64,000 nucleotides of DNA from Megasphaera elsdenii (GTDB taxonomy: Bacteria > Bacillota > Negativicutes > Veillonellales > Megasphaeraceae), in NCBI RefSeq assembly GCF_020539865.1, contig NZ_JAJBQV010000001.1:1-64000 (forward strand). The letters run 5' to 3'. The translations under genes were made by a program, and so were the position numbers. The notes beneath the pieces are model-generated. The model was not told where the DNA came from, ran no database searches, and was given only the letters and a program-made list of their open reading frames with translations. Position 1 is the first letter of the stretch; each line of letters begins with the position of its first letter. Shown here piece by piece: positions 41,901 through 49,877 of the stretch.

Positions 41901-42246
41901 AAAAGAACTGGCCGACCTGCGCCGGGAGCTGGCCGACCGCTATGGCAAGCCGAGCCAGCCTGTGGAAAAATTGCTGCAGGTCACGGAAACGCGCCTCGAT
42001 GCCAAAGCGTTGGGGCTGGTCCTCATCGCTCAGAAGAAAGACGTCTTGGAACTGAAATGGCAGCGTGTCGCCGATATGCCGGACCTTCCCAAATTGGAAC
42101 CGTCCCTGCGCCGCCGTTTCCGCCTGGTACCCAACATGCCCGTCATGGTCCGCGTCTCCTTGGCTGGTATTTCCGACGTCCTACTTTTCATCCAGACGTT
42201 GCTCACGGCATTTTCATCATTGAGAAAGGGGAATTCCCTTGAGTAA
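38962..42246 (+). CDS. mfd: Transcription-repair coupling factor Mfd
   Basis: 1094 residues. N-terminal UvrB-like module (RGDIVDVYAVNEPQPLRLEF, about 178-197), the RNA polymerase interaction domain (DLKPGDYVVHEAHGIGRYIG, about 425), Walker A CGDVGFGKTEVAMRA (about 572) and DEEQ box VVDEEQRFGV (about 675), SATPIPRTLHMSL, GRVGRS and a C-terminal TRCF domain. It removes stalled RNA polymerase at lesions and recruits UvrA. ATG 38962 is chosen with GAGGT ten bases upstream; the frame is open further up without an SD. Overlaps the flippase start by eight bases. Confidence 0.96.
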   Translation: MKQFFQWMNQDENIRTTVAAFSQPGCHSIYGLNGSVKSALVAKALTEKPGQAIIVAPSREQATAWMADLAFLAPDLPVLDFPVVDKAVFTTTAKSLDRIARQMEALGRLRQGDRLLILATPEEAAQYVMAPQRIDEAAMDVAIHQEYDRDALLQHLVDAGYERVDMVERRGHFSVRGDIVDVYAVNEPQPLRLEFFGDELDSLRTFDVDSQQSQSQREKARILPISLTVQEEEKYTLLDYAGQGVIIWDEPNRIREGLKKVLKESDDYKGRLASWKNLVTAQRPGPQLVLSLMAQSVPDMMMDTSASFAAKMMASFQKQFNLLEDEVDHWRDLDNTILFVINSRDRKASLQAWMKQHELPFQAYDDDQSVPGGVYIVEGEIHDGFELPYAKIVVVAERDVFGTQKRRLRHHVAKGQEISVFTDLKPGDYVVHEAHGIGRYIGIKTIEMDGVHKDYLEIHYAGKDILYVPTDQLSLLQRYIGNEGDTPKLQKMGGSDWQKTRAKAQKSITDLAEKLVALYAKREVVQGYAFPPDTPFQKEFEEAFPYEETEDQLKAVRDIKASMERPTPMDCLVCGDVGFGKTEVAMRAIFKAVTAGKQVAVLVPTTVLSQQHFQTFMERFGPFGVHVDVLNRFRSYKEKKDLLARTLTGDIDVLIGTHSLLNKKVKFKDLGLLVVDEEQRFGVAQKEKWKAWAANIDVLSLSATPIPRTLHMSLVNLREMCVIETPPTDRFPVQTYVTEYDARIVSDAIMREKRRGGQVFFVYNRVATIEKMKDELQALLPDVTIGIAHGQMAGSLLESVMFDFYEGKYDVLLCSSLVENGLDVANANTIIIYDADHFGLSQLYQMRGRVGRSHRMAYAYFLYRRDKVLSEVAEKRLQAIKEFTELGSGFKIAMRDLEIRGAGNLLGREQHGNIASVGFAMYCHMLEDAIAKAQTGKDVAPPPPETVMEVHVDAFIDDDYIQNGGQKIEMYQRLAILSSKKELADLRRELADRYGKPSQPVEKLLQVTETRLDAKALGLVLIAQKKDVLELKWQRVADMPDLPKLEPSLRRRFRLVPNMPVMVRVSLAGISDVLLFIQTLLTAFSSLRKGNSLE

Positions 42247-43810
42247 AAACTCCTTTTTACGGGGTGCCATGGTCCTCACCGTGGCCGGTATCGTTGTCAA
42301 GATCCTAGGCGGGCTGAACCGTATCTTCTTATCGCGCCTCTTAGGGGGCGAAGGCATCGGCCTGTACCAGATGGCCTATCCCGTCTATATCCTGCTCTTG
42401 AGTATCATCGGCGCCGGGATTCCCATTGCCGTGTCCATCATGATTGCGGAAGAAGCGGCGAAAGGCCATTACAGTGGCGTCCGCCGCATCTTCCATGTGA
42501 CCCTGGCCTTTATGACTGTCGTCGCTATCGTTTGCGGCTTGGCCCTGCCTTTTGGCGCCCATGGCCTGGTCGAAGTGGGCATCGTCCGCGATGGCCGGGC
42601 CTTCCCGACCCTGGCCGTCTTGGCGCCAGCTTTGACTTTGTCCGTCATAGCCTGCTGCTTCCGCGGTTATTTCCAGGGTCTGCAGCTCATGACGCCGACC
42701 GCCTTGTCCCAGATGGCGGATCAGTTTGTCCGGGTTTGCACCATGCTCGTTTTGGCCTGGCTCTTGCTGCCCAGGGGGTTGGAGTGGGCCGCTGCCGGTG
42801 CCGCCTTCGGTGCTGTCCCCGGAGCCGCAGCAGGGTTGCTGCTCATCGCCTTCCTCTATTACCGCCACAGCCGCCAGCCCGTGCCGGATGACGATGGCGT
42901 CTTCGTCATCCAGTCGCCGCGGCGCATCATCCGCCGGCTCATCGTCCTGGCCGTGCCCGTAGCGGCGGCCAATATGTTATTGCCAGCCGTGGCCAGCATC
43001 GACTTGTTCATCGTACCCTGGCGCCTGGAAACGGCCGGTTACAGCACCCATCAGGCGACAGCCCTTTACGGGTACCTGACGGGCATGGCCAACGGCCTGG
43101 TCCAGTTGCCGGCTATCTTGACCATTGCCTTGGCGACAAGCCTCGTCCCGGCTGTATCGGCCGCCTTTTCTAAGCGCAATCGATCTGTCATCCTCGACCG
43201 GACCAACACGGCCATGCGCATTGCCAATGTCATTACTGTGCCGGCCTGCCTGGGCCTGGCCGTCTTGGCCGTACCTATTTCCCGGCTCCTCTATGCGACA
43301 CCGGCGGCGGGACCGGCTATTTGCGTCCTCTCTATTTCGGTCTTCCTCGTCGGCCTCCAGCAGATCACCAGCGGCCTTTTGCAGGGCATGGGCCATACAG
43401 CTGTCCCCTTGTACAACATGGCTGCCGCAGCCATCGTCAAGATTCTCCTCAGCTGGCATCTGACAGCCATTCCTTGGCTGGGCGAAGTCGGCGCCGCTTG
43501 GGCGACCAATGCCGATTTAGCCGTCGCGACGGCACTCAATCTGTACTTTGCCCATAAATATATTGCTTACCGTGTCCAGTGGAGCTACATCGGGAAACTC
43601 TTCCTGGCTGGCGCCGCCATGGCCGGCACGGCCTGGCTCGTCCATCAAGCCCTGTTCGTCCTCTTTGGCAACGCCGTAGCTACCATCGCTGCCATTTTGG
43701 TGGCTGCCTTGGTCTACCTCATCGGCCTCGTCGTCTTCCGAGCCCTGACGGCTGAAGATATCGAAAAGATTCCCGTCATCGGGAAAAAAGTGAGCCGGCG
43801 GATACCTTGA
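42239..43810 (+). CDS. SpoVB/MurJ-type polysaccharide or lipid flippase (MOP superfamily)
   Basis: 523 residues with about 14 membrane segments. It opens RGAMVLTVAGIVVKILGGLN and GIGLYQMAYPVYILLLSIIG, as in SpoVB-like MOP exporters, and ends with a short charged tail. Members flip lipid-linked saccharides such as lipid II or O-unit precursors. The start is TTG 42239 with AAAGGGG eight bases upstream, overlapping the mfd stop, an arrangement (mfd then spoVB-like) often seen in Firmicutes. Substrate not determined. Confidence 0.85.
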   Translation: MSKNSFLRGAMVLTVAGIVVKILGGLNRIFLSRLLGGEGIGLYQMAYPVYILLLSIIGAGIPIAVSIMIAEEAAKGHYSGVRRIFHVTLAFMTVVAIVCGLALPFGAHGLVEVGIVRDGRAFPTLAVLAPALTLSVIACCFRGYFQGLQLMTPTALSQMADQFVRVCTMLVLAWLLLPRGLEWAAAGAAFGAVPGAAAGLLLIAFLYYRHSRQPVPDDDGVFVIQSPRRIIRRLIVLAVPVAAANMLLPAVASIDLFIVPWRLETAGYSTHQATALYGYLTGMANGLVQLPAILTIALATSLVPAVSAAFSKRNRSVILDRTNTAMRIANVITVPACLGLAVLAVPISRLLYATPAAGPAICVLSISVFLVGLQQITSGLLQGMGHTAVPLYNMAAAAIVKILLSWHLTAIPWLGEVGAAWATNADLAVATALNLYFAHKYIAYRVQWSYIGKLFLAGAAMAGTAWLVHQALFVLFGNAVATIAAILVAALVYLIGLVVFRALTAEDIEKIPVIGKKVSRRIP

Positions 43811-43856
43811 AGTGCGCCGGAACCTGTTTTTATTTGTTTAAAAAGGCGGGAGTTTT

Positions 43857-44129
43857 TTGTTTCCAGGAATAGGTATTTTAGCGAATGTATTGGGAATTGT
43901 CGGTGGCGGGCTCTTGGGGCTGGGGGGCGGACGGCTGATATCGGAGCGTTTCCAAAAGGCCATCATGATGGCCTGCGCTGTGGCGGTTATATTCCTCGGT
44001 TTGACGGGAACGGTCAAAGAGATGCTGCAAATCGGCGCTGATGGGGAAGTGACGCTCATCGGGACGAACTGTATGCTTGCGAGCCTCATCGGTGGTGCAG
44101 TCATCGCTGTCGCATGGGTGCTGGTCTGA
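43857..44129 (+). pseudogene. Truncated DUF554-family membrane protein
   Basis: 90 residues from TTG 43857 (SD GGCGGGAG region): GIGILANVLGIVGGGLLGLG, SERFQKAIMMACAVAVIFLG and LIGGAVIAVAWVLV. This is the N-terminal third of DUF554 proteins, which are normally about 230 residues. The frame stops at 44127-44129 and the following DNA shows no continuation in any frame, so the rest has been lost. Confidence 0.6.
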
Positions 44130-44411
44130 TGCCCGGACATACCCATATGGAATCGGAATACGATGCGGCGTTCCGCCGCGACAAACTCAAACTAACAACG
44201 ACGTTTCGGAATACCCTCAGCGCGTAGCGGGCCGCCTTAGACAGGGCGACCGGCGACTGCGGACTGCGGGGCTGTCGTACGAAGGTTTTTTCTATCATGC
44301 GGAGCCCTTTTTCTTAAATGTTTTAGGCAATGGCTTTTAAATTTTGTCCCATTCACATCAAGCTTTCAACTTCAAACTCAAAAGGCGCTGTCTTCATGCG
44401 ACAGCGCCTTG
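44130..44411. other. Intergenic stretch ending in a duplicated terminator hairpin
   Basis: No gene. It contains several short GC-rich inverted repeats (for example near 44165-44190). It ends with AAAGGCGCTGTC (44381-44392) pairing with GACAGCGCCTT (44400-44410), a hairpin identical in stem and loop to the one at 61806-61841. The AT-rich lead-in (TTTAAATTTT) is also shared. Confidence 0.55.
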
Positions 44412-44465
44412 CTTTTTCCCATTCTTTTTGCTATACTACAAGCAGATAGTTGAGTAAATCAACTA
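44409..44465 (+). promoter_or_regulatory. Promoter and operator of the marR-RND operon
   Basis: TTGCTT (44409-44414), 17-base spacer, TATACT (44432-44437), followed by the palindrome TAGTTGA-GTAAA-TCAACTA (44447-44465) over the expected transcription start. Position and symmetry fit autorepression by the MarR protein encoded next. Confidence 0.65.
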
Positions 44466-44483
44466 ATTACGGAGAAAAAGGGG

Positions 44484-44954
44484 ATGCGGAGCATGGATTA
44501 TTTAAAGGTTAGCCATGATTTCAGCGTGATAAACCAGCGTTCGCAAGCCTATGTGACCGAGGCCTGTCGGCCGTGGAAGTTATCTTATTCGGAACACGTG
44601 ACCCTCATGAGCCTGTACAGCCACGAGGGCTGCCGGCAGCATGAGCTCTGTCAGGTTATGAAGGCTGATAAGGCCTTGGTGGCCCGGAACTTGAAGACGC
44701 TCGAGGAAAAGGGATTCGTCAGCCGTCGCCAGCAGGGGACGGACCGGCGCTACAAGTACCTGTATTTGACGCCGAAGGCCAGGGAACTACAGGATACGAT
44801 GGAAGCGATTTTGAAAAAATGGGTCGACGTCCTCGTCCAAGGCATCGATGAGGCGACGCTGGGGCCGGCTTTGCAGCTCATGCATCAAGTGGCCGACAAT
44901 GCTGCTGAAGCAAATATTGCCGCCCTTAATCCTCAAAAGGAGATGAAGCTATGA
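44484..44954 (+). CDS. MarR-family transcriptional regulator
   Basis: 156 residues. Winged-helix domain: EHVTLMSLYSHEGCRQHELC, VMKADKALVARNLKTLEEKG (recognition helix), then the wing VSRRQQGTDRRYKYLYLTPK. Probable repressor of its own operon, which encodes an RND pump, with a small phenolic or drug ligand typical of the family. ATG 44484 and 44493 are both possible. The stop overlaps the next start (ATGA). Confidence 0.9.
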   Translation: MRSMDYLKVSHDFSVINQRSQAYVTEACRPWKLSYSEHVTLMSLYSHEGCRQHELCQVMKADKALVARNLKTLEEKGFVSRRQQGTDRRYKYLYLTPKARELQDTMEAILKKWVDVLVQGIDEATLGPALQLMHQVADNAAEANIAALNPQKEMKL

Positions 44955-46042
44955 AACGCGATTGGAAATACACGGCTCTTGTCATCGCCATCGTGTCAGT
45001 TTTGGGACTGACCGGCTGCGGCCAGCAGACACAACAGGCCGAACTGCCGCAGTTGGTCAAGGCCATCCAGATCGGCAGTGAAACGGCAGGTACGACGGCC
45101 GGCACCTATTCGGGTACCGTCAAGGGTCGCTATCAGAGTAATTTATCCTTTCAGGCCGGCGGCCGCATTACGGCCCGCAACGTCCAGCTCGGATCCCAGG
45201 TCCATGCCGGTGATGTCTTGATGACTGTCGACCCGAAAGACGTGGCCCAGGCTGTCAATCAGACGCAGGCTCAGGTCGACGCCGCTGCTGCCCAGCTCCA
45301 GCTGGCCCAGTCCAATTTGACCCGTTATCAGCAATTATACGATATGGATGCCATCAGTGCATCCGTCCTGGACCAGTACCAGACGGCTTATGACCAGGCT
45401 TCGGCCCAATATAATCAGGCCCTGGCCGCTCAGCAGGCTCAGGAAAACCAGTTATCTTACACTCAGCTTACGGCCGATGCAGACGGTGTCATTGCTGCCG
45501 TATCGGCGGAAGTCGGCCAGGTCGTCGCTGCCGGTCAGACCGTTGTCACCCTGGTTCATTCAGGGGACTTGGAAGTCCAGGTCAACGTGCCAGAAAATAA
45601 ATTGGCTGACTTCCCGGTGGGCAAGAACGTGACCGTTACGTTCTGGGCTCTCCAGAACCAGCAGGCTGCCGGTGTCGTCCGCGAAGTGGCGCCCATGGCC
45701 GACGCGGCATCCCGGACATATCAGGTCAATATTTCTCTGCCTAACCCGCCGGACGGGATGCAGCTCGGCATGACGGCTACCGTGGCTAACGGCAGTGAAC
45801 AGGCGGTTGCGGAAGATACTTTTGTCCTGCCGCTGGCCGCTATCTATCAGACTGGCGATACGCCCCAGGTCTGGATCGTTGGCAAGGACAAGACCTTATC
45901 CTTGAAAGACGTAACGGTTCAGGATTTTGGCGATAATACGGCCAAAGTCACGGGTCTCAGCCGCGGCGATGTCGTCGTCACAGCCGGGGTCCATATGCTC
46001 AGTGAAGGTCAAAAAGTCCGCGTAGAGGGGGAAGATGATTGA
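44951..46042 (+). CDS. RND efflux periplasmic adaptor (membrane fusion protein), lipoprotein
   Basis: 363 residues. Lipobox LGLTGC with Cys23, so the N-terminus is lipidated. Then a lipoyl/barrel-sandwich half (TYSGTVKGRYQSNLSFQAGG), an alpha-hairpin of Gln/Ala-rich coils (about 95-170), the second lipoyl half (DGVIAAVSAEVGQVVAAGQT) and a beta-barrel (QLGMTATVANGSEQ). It links the inner-membrane RND pump to an outer-membrane channel, which is not encoded here. Overlaps both neighbours. Confidence 0.92.
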   Translation: MKRDWKYTALVIAIVSVLGLTGCGQQTQQAELPQLVKAIQIGSETAGTTAGTYSGTVKGRYQSNLSFQAGGRITARNVQLGSQVHAGDVLMTVDPKDVAQAVNQTQAQVDAAAAQLQLAQSNLTRYQQLYDMDAISASVLDQYQTAYDQASAQYNQALAAQQAQENQLSYTQLTADADGVIAAVSAEVGQVVAAGQTVVTLVHSGDLEVQVNVPENKLADFPVGKNVTVTFWALQNQQAAGVVREVAPMADAASRTYQVNISLPNPPDGMQLGMTATVANGSEQAVAEDTFVLPLAAIYQTGDTPQVWIVGKDKTLSLKDVTVQDFGDNTAKVTGLSRGDVVVTAGVHMLSEGQKVRVEGEDD

Positions 46043-49000
46043 TGAAAAATTTATCGGAAGTCTCTATTCATAACCGCGTCCTCGTCTGGTACTTCATCAT
46101 CCTCATCGCCATTGCCGGTATCTTTTCTTACATGAAACTGGGCCGTATGGAAGATCCGACGTATACTGTTCGGACTATGGTCGTCTCCGTCGCCTGGCCC
46201 GGTGCCACGGCGGAACAGATGCAGGAACAGGTGACGGACAAGATTGAAAAGAAACTGCAAGATACGCCGAACCTGGATTACATCAAAAGTTATTCCCGGC
46301 CCGGTCAGTCGGTCATCTACGTCTACCTCGACGATAAGGCGCCGCGCGACAGCATCCGCAGCACCTGGAATGAAGTCCGGAACTTGACAGAAGACATGAA
46401 GAAAGACCTGCCTGAAGGCGTCTATGGGCCTTATTATAATGACCGTTTCGACGACGTCTATGGCTCTATTTACGCCGTTACGGGCGATGGTTATTCTTAT
46501 GAAGAATTGCGCCAAAAAGCCGAAAAGATACGCCGCATGATTATGTCCGTCGACGATGTCAGCAAAGTCGAACTGGTCGGCGAACAGTCGGAAAAGGTCT
46601 ATATCGAAGTGGCCAATTCCAAACTGGCCGAACTGGGGATTGCGCCGACGGCTATTGCCAATGCTGTTAAAGGCCAGAACCAGATGACGCCGGCTGGCAT
46701 GGTCGATACCCAGTCGGACAACGTCTATCTGCGCTTGTCCGGTGTCTTTGAAGATATCGAAGCCATCCGCAACCTGCCTATCAACGCCAATGGCCGCGTT
46801 TTCCGCCTAGGCGATATCGCTACGGTAGAACGGCGCTATACGGAACCTTCAGACCCGAAGATGTTCTATAACGGCAAACCCGCTGTCGGTATCGCTTTAT
46901 CCATGAAGAGCGGCGGCAATAACCTTCAGCTCGGCGAAAACTTGAAGAAATTGCAGGAAAGCGTCAAATCCGATTTGCCGGCAGGCATGGAAATCCACCA
47001 GGTATCGGACCAGCCGCAAGTCGTCAAAGAGTCTATCAGTGACTTTACCGATACCCTGCGCGAAGCCATCATCATCGTCCTGGTCATCAGCTTCCTCAGC
47101 CTGGGCCTGCGTACGGGCTTGGTCGTCGCTTTCTGTATCCCCTTGGTCTTGACGGGCGTCTTCTGCGTCATGGAAGTGGCCGGCATTGATTTGCATAAGG
47201 TCTCATTAGGCTCGCTGATCATCGCCTTGGGCCTCCTCGTCGACGACGCTATCATTGCCGTCGAAATGATGACGGTCCAACTGGAGAAAGGCATGAACCG
47301 CGTCGATGCGGCCTGCTATGCTTTCAAGGCGACAGCTAAGCCCATGCTGACAGGGACTCTCATTACTTGCTCCGGTTTCATTCCCGTCGCCTTTGCCGAC
47401 GGGGCGGCATCGGAATTCTGCAAAGATTTGTTTCCTGTCATCACGGCAGCCCTGGTCTTGTCGTGGATTGTATCGGTCATGGTGGCGCCGCTCTTCGGCT
47501 ATTACCTGATTAAGCCGAAAGTGGCCAAAGGAACCGAGCCAGAGCCCTTATATCAGAGCCGGTTTTATGTCTTCTTCCGCAAAATCCTGACTTGGTGCCT
47601 GACTCACCGGGCCTTGGTCATCGGCAGTACGGCCGCTATGTTCATCTTGTCCGTCGGCCTGATGAAATTCATCCCTCAGGAATTTTTCCCGCCTTCCCTT
47701 CGGCCGGAACTCATCGTCGAAATGACCCTGCCTGAAGGTTCGTCTATGCAGGCTACGCAGAAAGAAGCGGCCCGCTTTGCCCAATATCTCGACAGTCAGC
47801 AGGCGAAACTCAAGGATTATTCCTATTACGTCGGTGAAGGGGCGCCGCGTTTCGTCTTGACCATCGAACCGGTTTTGCCGGCTGATAATTACGCCCAGTT
47901 CGTCGTCGTCGCCAAGGATACACAGATGAGGGAAGAATTGACGCAGTCCATCAAAGAAGAAATGGTCGACAAGTTCCCGAACGTCCGCTGCAACGTCAAG
48001 AACGTGCCCTTAGGGCCGCCGTCGGATTATCCTATTATGCTGCGCGTATCCGGCTACGATACGGATAAGGTCAAAGCCTATGCCCAGCAGATTGCGGCGC
48101 GCATTGCCAAGGACCCGAATACGGAAAATGTCTTCCTCAACTGGGATCAGAAGAATAAAATCATGCACGTCGACTTGGACCAGAATAAGCTGCGGGCCAT
48201 GGGGATTTCCGGTGAAGATATTGCCCAGACTTTGTATACGGAACTGTCCGGGGCGACAGTGGCCCAATACTATGCGGCTGACAAGACCATTGGCATTCAG
48301 CTGCGCCTTCAGGACAGCGACCGTAATGACCTGGCCAAAATCAAGAGCCTGCCTGTCTACGTAGGCCCGGCCGGTTATGTGCCGCTGGAACAGATTGCCA
48401 CCATTTCCTATAAAGGCGAAGATGGACTCATCTGGCGCCGCGATTTGAAGCCGACTATCACCATTAACGGTGGCATCAAATCCGGTACAGCTAACGATGC
48501 GACGCAGAAAGCCTACGATTCTATCGCCGATATCCGGGAAAACATGCCCTTTGGCTACACTGTCGAAGTCGACGGGGCTTTGGAAAACAGCCAGAAGTCT
48601 TTGAAGTACCTGCTGGTACCGGTACCGGTCATGGTCATCATTATCATGACACTGCTCATGTTCCAGCTCCGCAGTCCATCGCTCATGTTCCTGGCTTTGA
48701 TTACGGCGCCTATGGGACTCATCGGCGTCTCCTGGGGGATGCTCCTCTTTGGGAAATCCCTGGGCTTCGTCGCCGATTTGGGCATCCTGGCTCTGGGCGG
48801 TATGATCATCCGTAACTCCATTATCCTCTTGGACCAGATTCAGAAGCATATGGTTGCCGGCGAAGACCCGTGGCATGCCGTCATCGACTCGGCGGTCATG
48901 CGCTTCCGGCCCATCATGCTCACGGCTGCTGCGGCCATTTTGGGCATGATTCCCCTCATGCGCAGCGTCTTCTGGGGCCCCTTGGCCGTCGCCATTGCCA

Positions 49001-49083
49001 GTGGCCTCTTCGTCGCCACCGTCCTGACCCTGCTGGTCCTGCCGACCATGTACGCGGCCTGGTTTAAGGTGAAACGGACGTAG
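46042..49083 (+). CDS. RND efflux pump permease (AcrB/HAE1-like)
   Basis: 1013 residues with the RND pattern: one N-terminal membrane helix, a large periplasmic loop, helices 2-6 (IIIVLVISFLSLGLRTGLVV), the charged Asp pair in LGLLVDDAIIAVEMM (about 399-413), a second loop and helices 8-12 (GGMIIRNSIILLDQ, FRPIMLTAAAAILGMIPLM). The sequence is closer to the heavy-substrate MdtB/MexF-like or Gram-positive-type relatives; substrate unknown. ATG 46042 shares its A with the adaptor's TGA. Ends before a large nested hairpin. Confidence 0.93.
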   Translation: MKNLSEVSIHNRVLVWYFIILIAIAGIFSYMKLGRMEDPTYTVRTMVVSVAWPGATAEQMQEQVTDKIEKKLQDTPNLDYIKSYSRPGQSVIYVYLDDKAPRDSIRSTWNEVRNLTEDMKKDLPEGVYGPYYNDRFDDVYGSIYAVTGDGYSYEELRQKAEKIRRMIMSVDDVSKVELVGEQSEKVYIEVANSKLAELGIAPTAIANAVKGQNQMTPAGMVDTQSDNVYLRLSGVFEDIEAIRNLPINANGRVFRLGDIATVERRYTEPSDPKMFYNGKPAVGIALSMKSGGNNLQLGENLKKLQESVKSDLPAGMEIHQVSDQPQVVKESISDFTDTLREAIIIVLVISFLSLGLRTGLVVAFCIPLVLTGVFCVMEVAGIDLHKVSLGSLIIALGLLVDDAIIAVEMMTVQLEKGMNRVDAACYAFKATAKPMLTGTLITCSGFIPVAFADGAASEFCKDLFPVITAALVLSWIVSVMVAPLFGYYLIKPKVAKGTEPEPLYQSRFYVFFRKILTWCLTHRALVIGSTAAMFILSVGLMKFIPQEFFPPSLRPELIVEMTLPEGSSMQATQKEAARFAQYLDSQQAKLKDYSYYVGEGAPRFVLTIEPVLPADNYAQFVVVAKDTQMREELTQSIKEEMVDKFPNVRCNVKNVPLGPPSDYPIMLRVSGYDTDKVKAYAQQIAARIAKDPNTENVFLNWDQKNKIMHVDLDQNKLRAMGISGEDIAQTLYTELSGATVAQYYAADKTIGIQLRLQDSDRNDLAKIKSLPVYVGPAGYVPLEQIATISYKGEDGLIWRRDLKPTITINGGIKSGTANDATQKAYDSIADIRENMPFGYTVEVDGALENSQKSLKYLLVPVPVMVIIIMTLLMFQLRSPSLMFLALITAPMGLIGVSWGMLLFGKSLGFVADLGILALGGMIIRNSIILLDQIQKHMVAGEDPWHAVIDSAVMRFRPIMLTAAAAILGMIPLMRSVFWGPLAVAIASGLFVATVLTLLVLPTMYAAWFKVKRT

Positions 49084-49096
49084 CTTGCAGTTTGCG

Positions 49097-49193
49097 AAAC
49101 GGGCTCGCTGGCGCATCGCCTGCCAGGGAACCCCTCAGTCAGCGATGCTGACTGAGGGGTTCTTCATACAGCGATGCGCTAGCGAGCCCGTTT
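49097..49193. terminator. Nested double hairpin, terminator
   Basis: An outer stem of about 23 bp (49097-49119 with 49171-49193, starting AAACGGGCTCGCT and ending AGCGAGCCCGTTT) encloses a perfect 14-bp stem AACCCCTCAGTCAG/CTGACTGAGGGGTT (49129-49142, 49148-49161). A third hairpin, ACGCCTCACGGC/GCCGTGAGGCGT, follows at 49207-49243. The set lies between the convergent RND and DUF6173 genes. Confidence 0.75.
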
Positions 49194-49243
49194 TAAAATA
49201 CGAACCACGCCTCACGGCAAACGAACCACGCGCCGTGAGGCGT

Positions 49244-49699
49244 CTATTCGCCTCCGGCTTCTGCGATATCCGGCTCATTCTTGCGGTTGAAGCCGATGAT
49301 GCGGCGCGGTTTTTCAATGTCGTCGTGGCGAGGGACGGCGACGAGGAGCAAGTTGAGCTGGGAAATGTGCTGGACCAGTTCGACGGCTGAACCGTCGGAC
49401 AATTCGCCGTAAAATACGATCATATTCGGATCCCAGTAGCCAATGTCCTGGATGCTGAAGGTGATGTCGCCAGCCGATACCAGACGGCCGCCGGCCTGCA
49501 TGTCGTCAGACAGGCCGGATTCAAAGTTGTTGATCAAGGCGACGATGCGCTGATACATGTCGGAAGCCAGATAGGGCGCTTCCGGGTCGTCTTCTTCTTC
49601 CGGGACGGCGCCGGGCTGGAGTATGGTCAGTTCCTTTTCGGCAGCCGTATCTTTTTCAGGGGTACCTTGTTTGTTTTTCTTATCTTCTAATTCGGTCAT
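49244..49699 (-). CDS. DUF6173-family protein
   Basis: 151 residues. After an acidic, disordered N-terminus, FESGLSDDMQAGGRLVSAGD, FSIQDIGYWDPNMIVFYGEL, VQHISQLNLLLVAVPRH and PRRIIGF match the DUF6173 core found widely in bacteria with unknown function. No signal or membrane segment. SD GGAGGGA. Stand-alone minus-strand gene. Confidence 0.75.
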   Translation of the reverse strand: MTELEDKKNKQGTPEKDTAAEKELTILQPGAVPEEEDDPEAPYLASDMYQRIVALINNFESGLSDDMQAGGRLVSAGDITFSIQDIGYWDPNMIVFYGELSDGSAVELVQHISQLNLLLVAVPRHDDIEKPRRIIGFNRKNEPDIAEAGGE

Positions 49700-49756
49700 G
49701 TAAATCCCTCCTTATCATTCTTATTATATCTTTTCTACATATGCTGTGACGATTCC

Positions 49757-49788
49757 TGCTGTCTTTATTATAAGACAGCAGAATTTTT
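49757..49788 (+). terminator. Intrinsic terminator-like hairpin
   Basis: CTGCTGTCTT pairs with AAGACAGCAG, followed by AATTTTTTC. No plus-strand gene ends here; it may shield the permease promoter just downstream. Confidence 0.55.
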
Positions 49789-49790
49789 TC

Positions 49791-49819
49791 TTGGAATCCC
49801 TATGCAGGTATGGTATAAT
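49791..49819 (+). promoter_or_regulatory. Promoter of the permease gene
   Basis: TTGGAA (49791-49796), 17-base spacer, TATAAT (49814-49819). Confidence 0.7.
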
Positions 49820-49877
49820 GGTCAAGACATGCTGACATCAGGTAACATATTTTCACACGAAAAGAGGTTTTTTCTTC

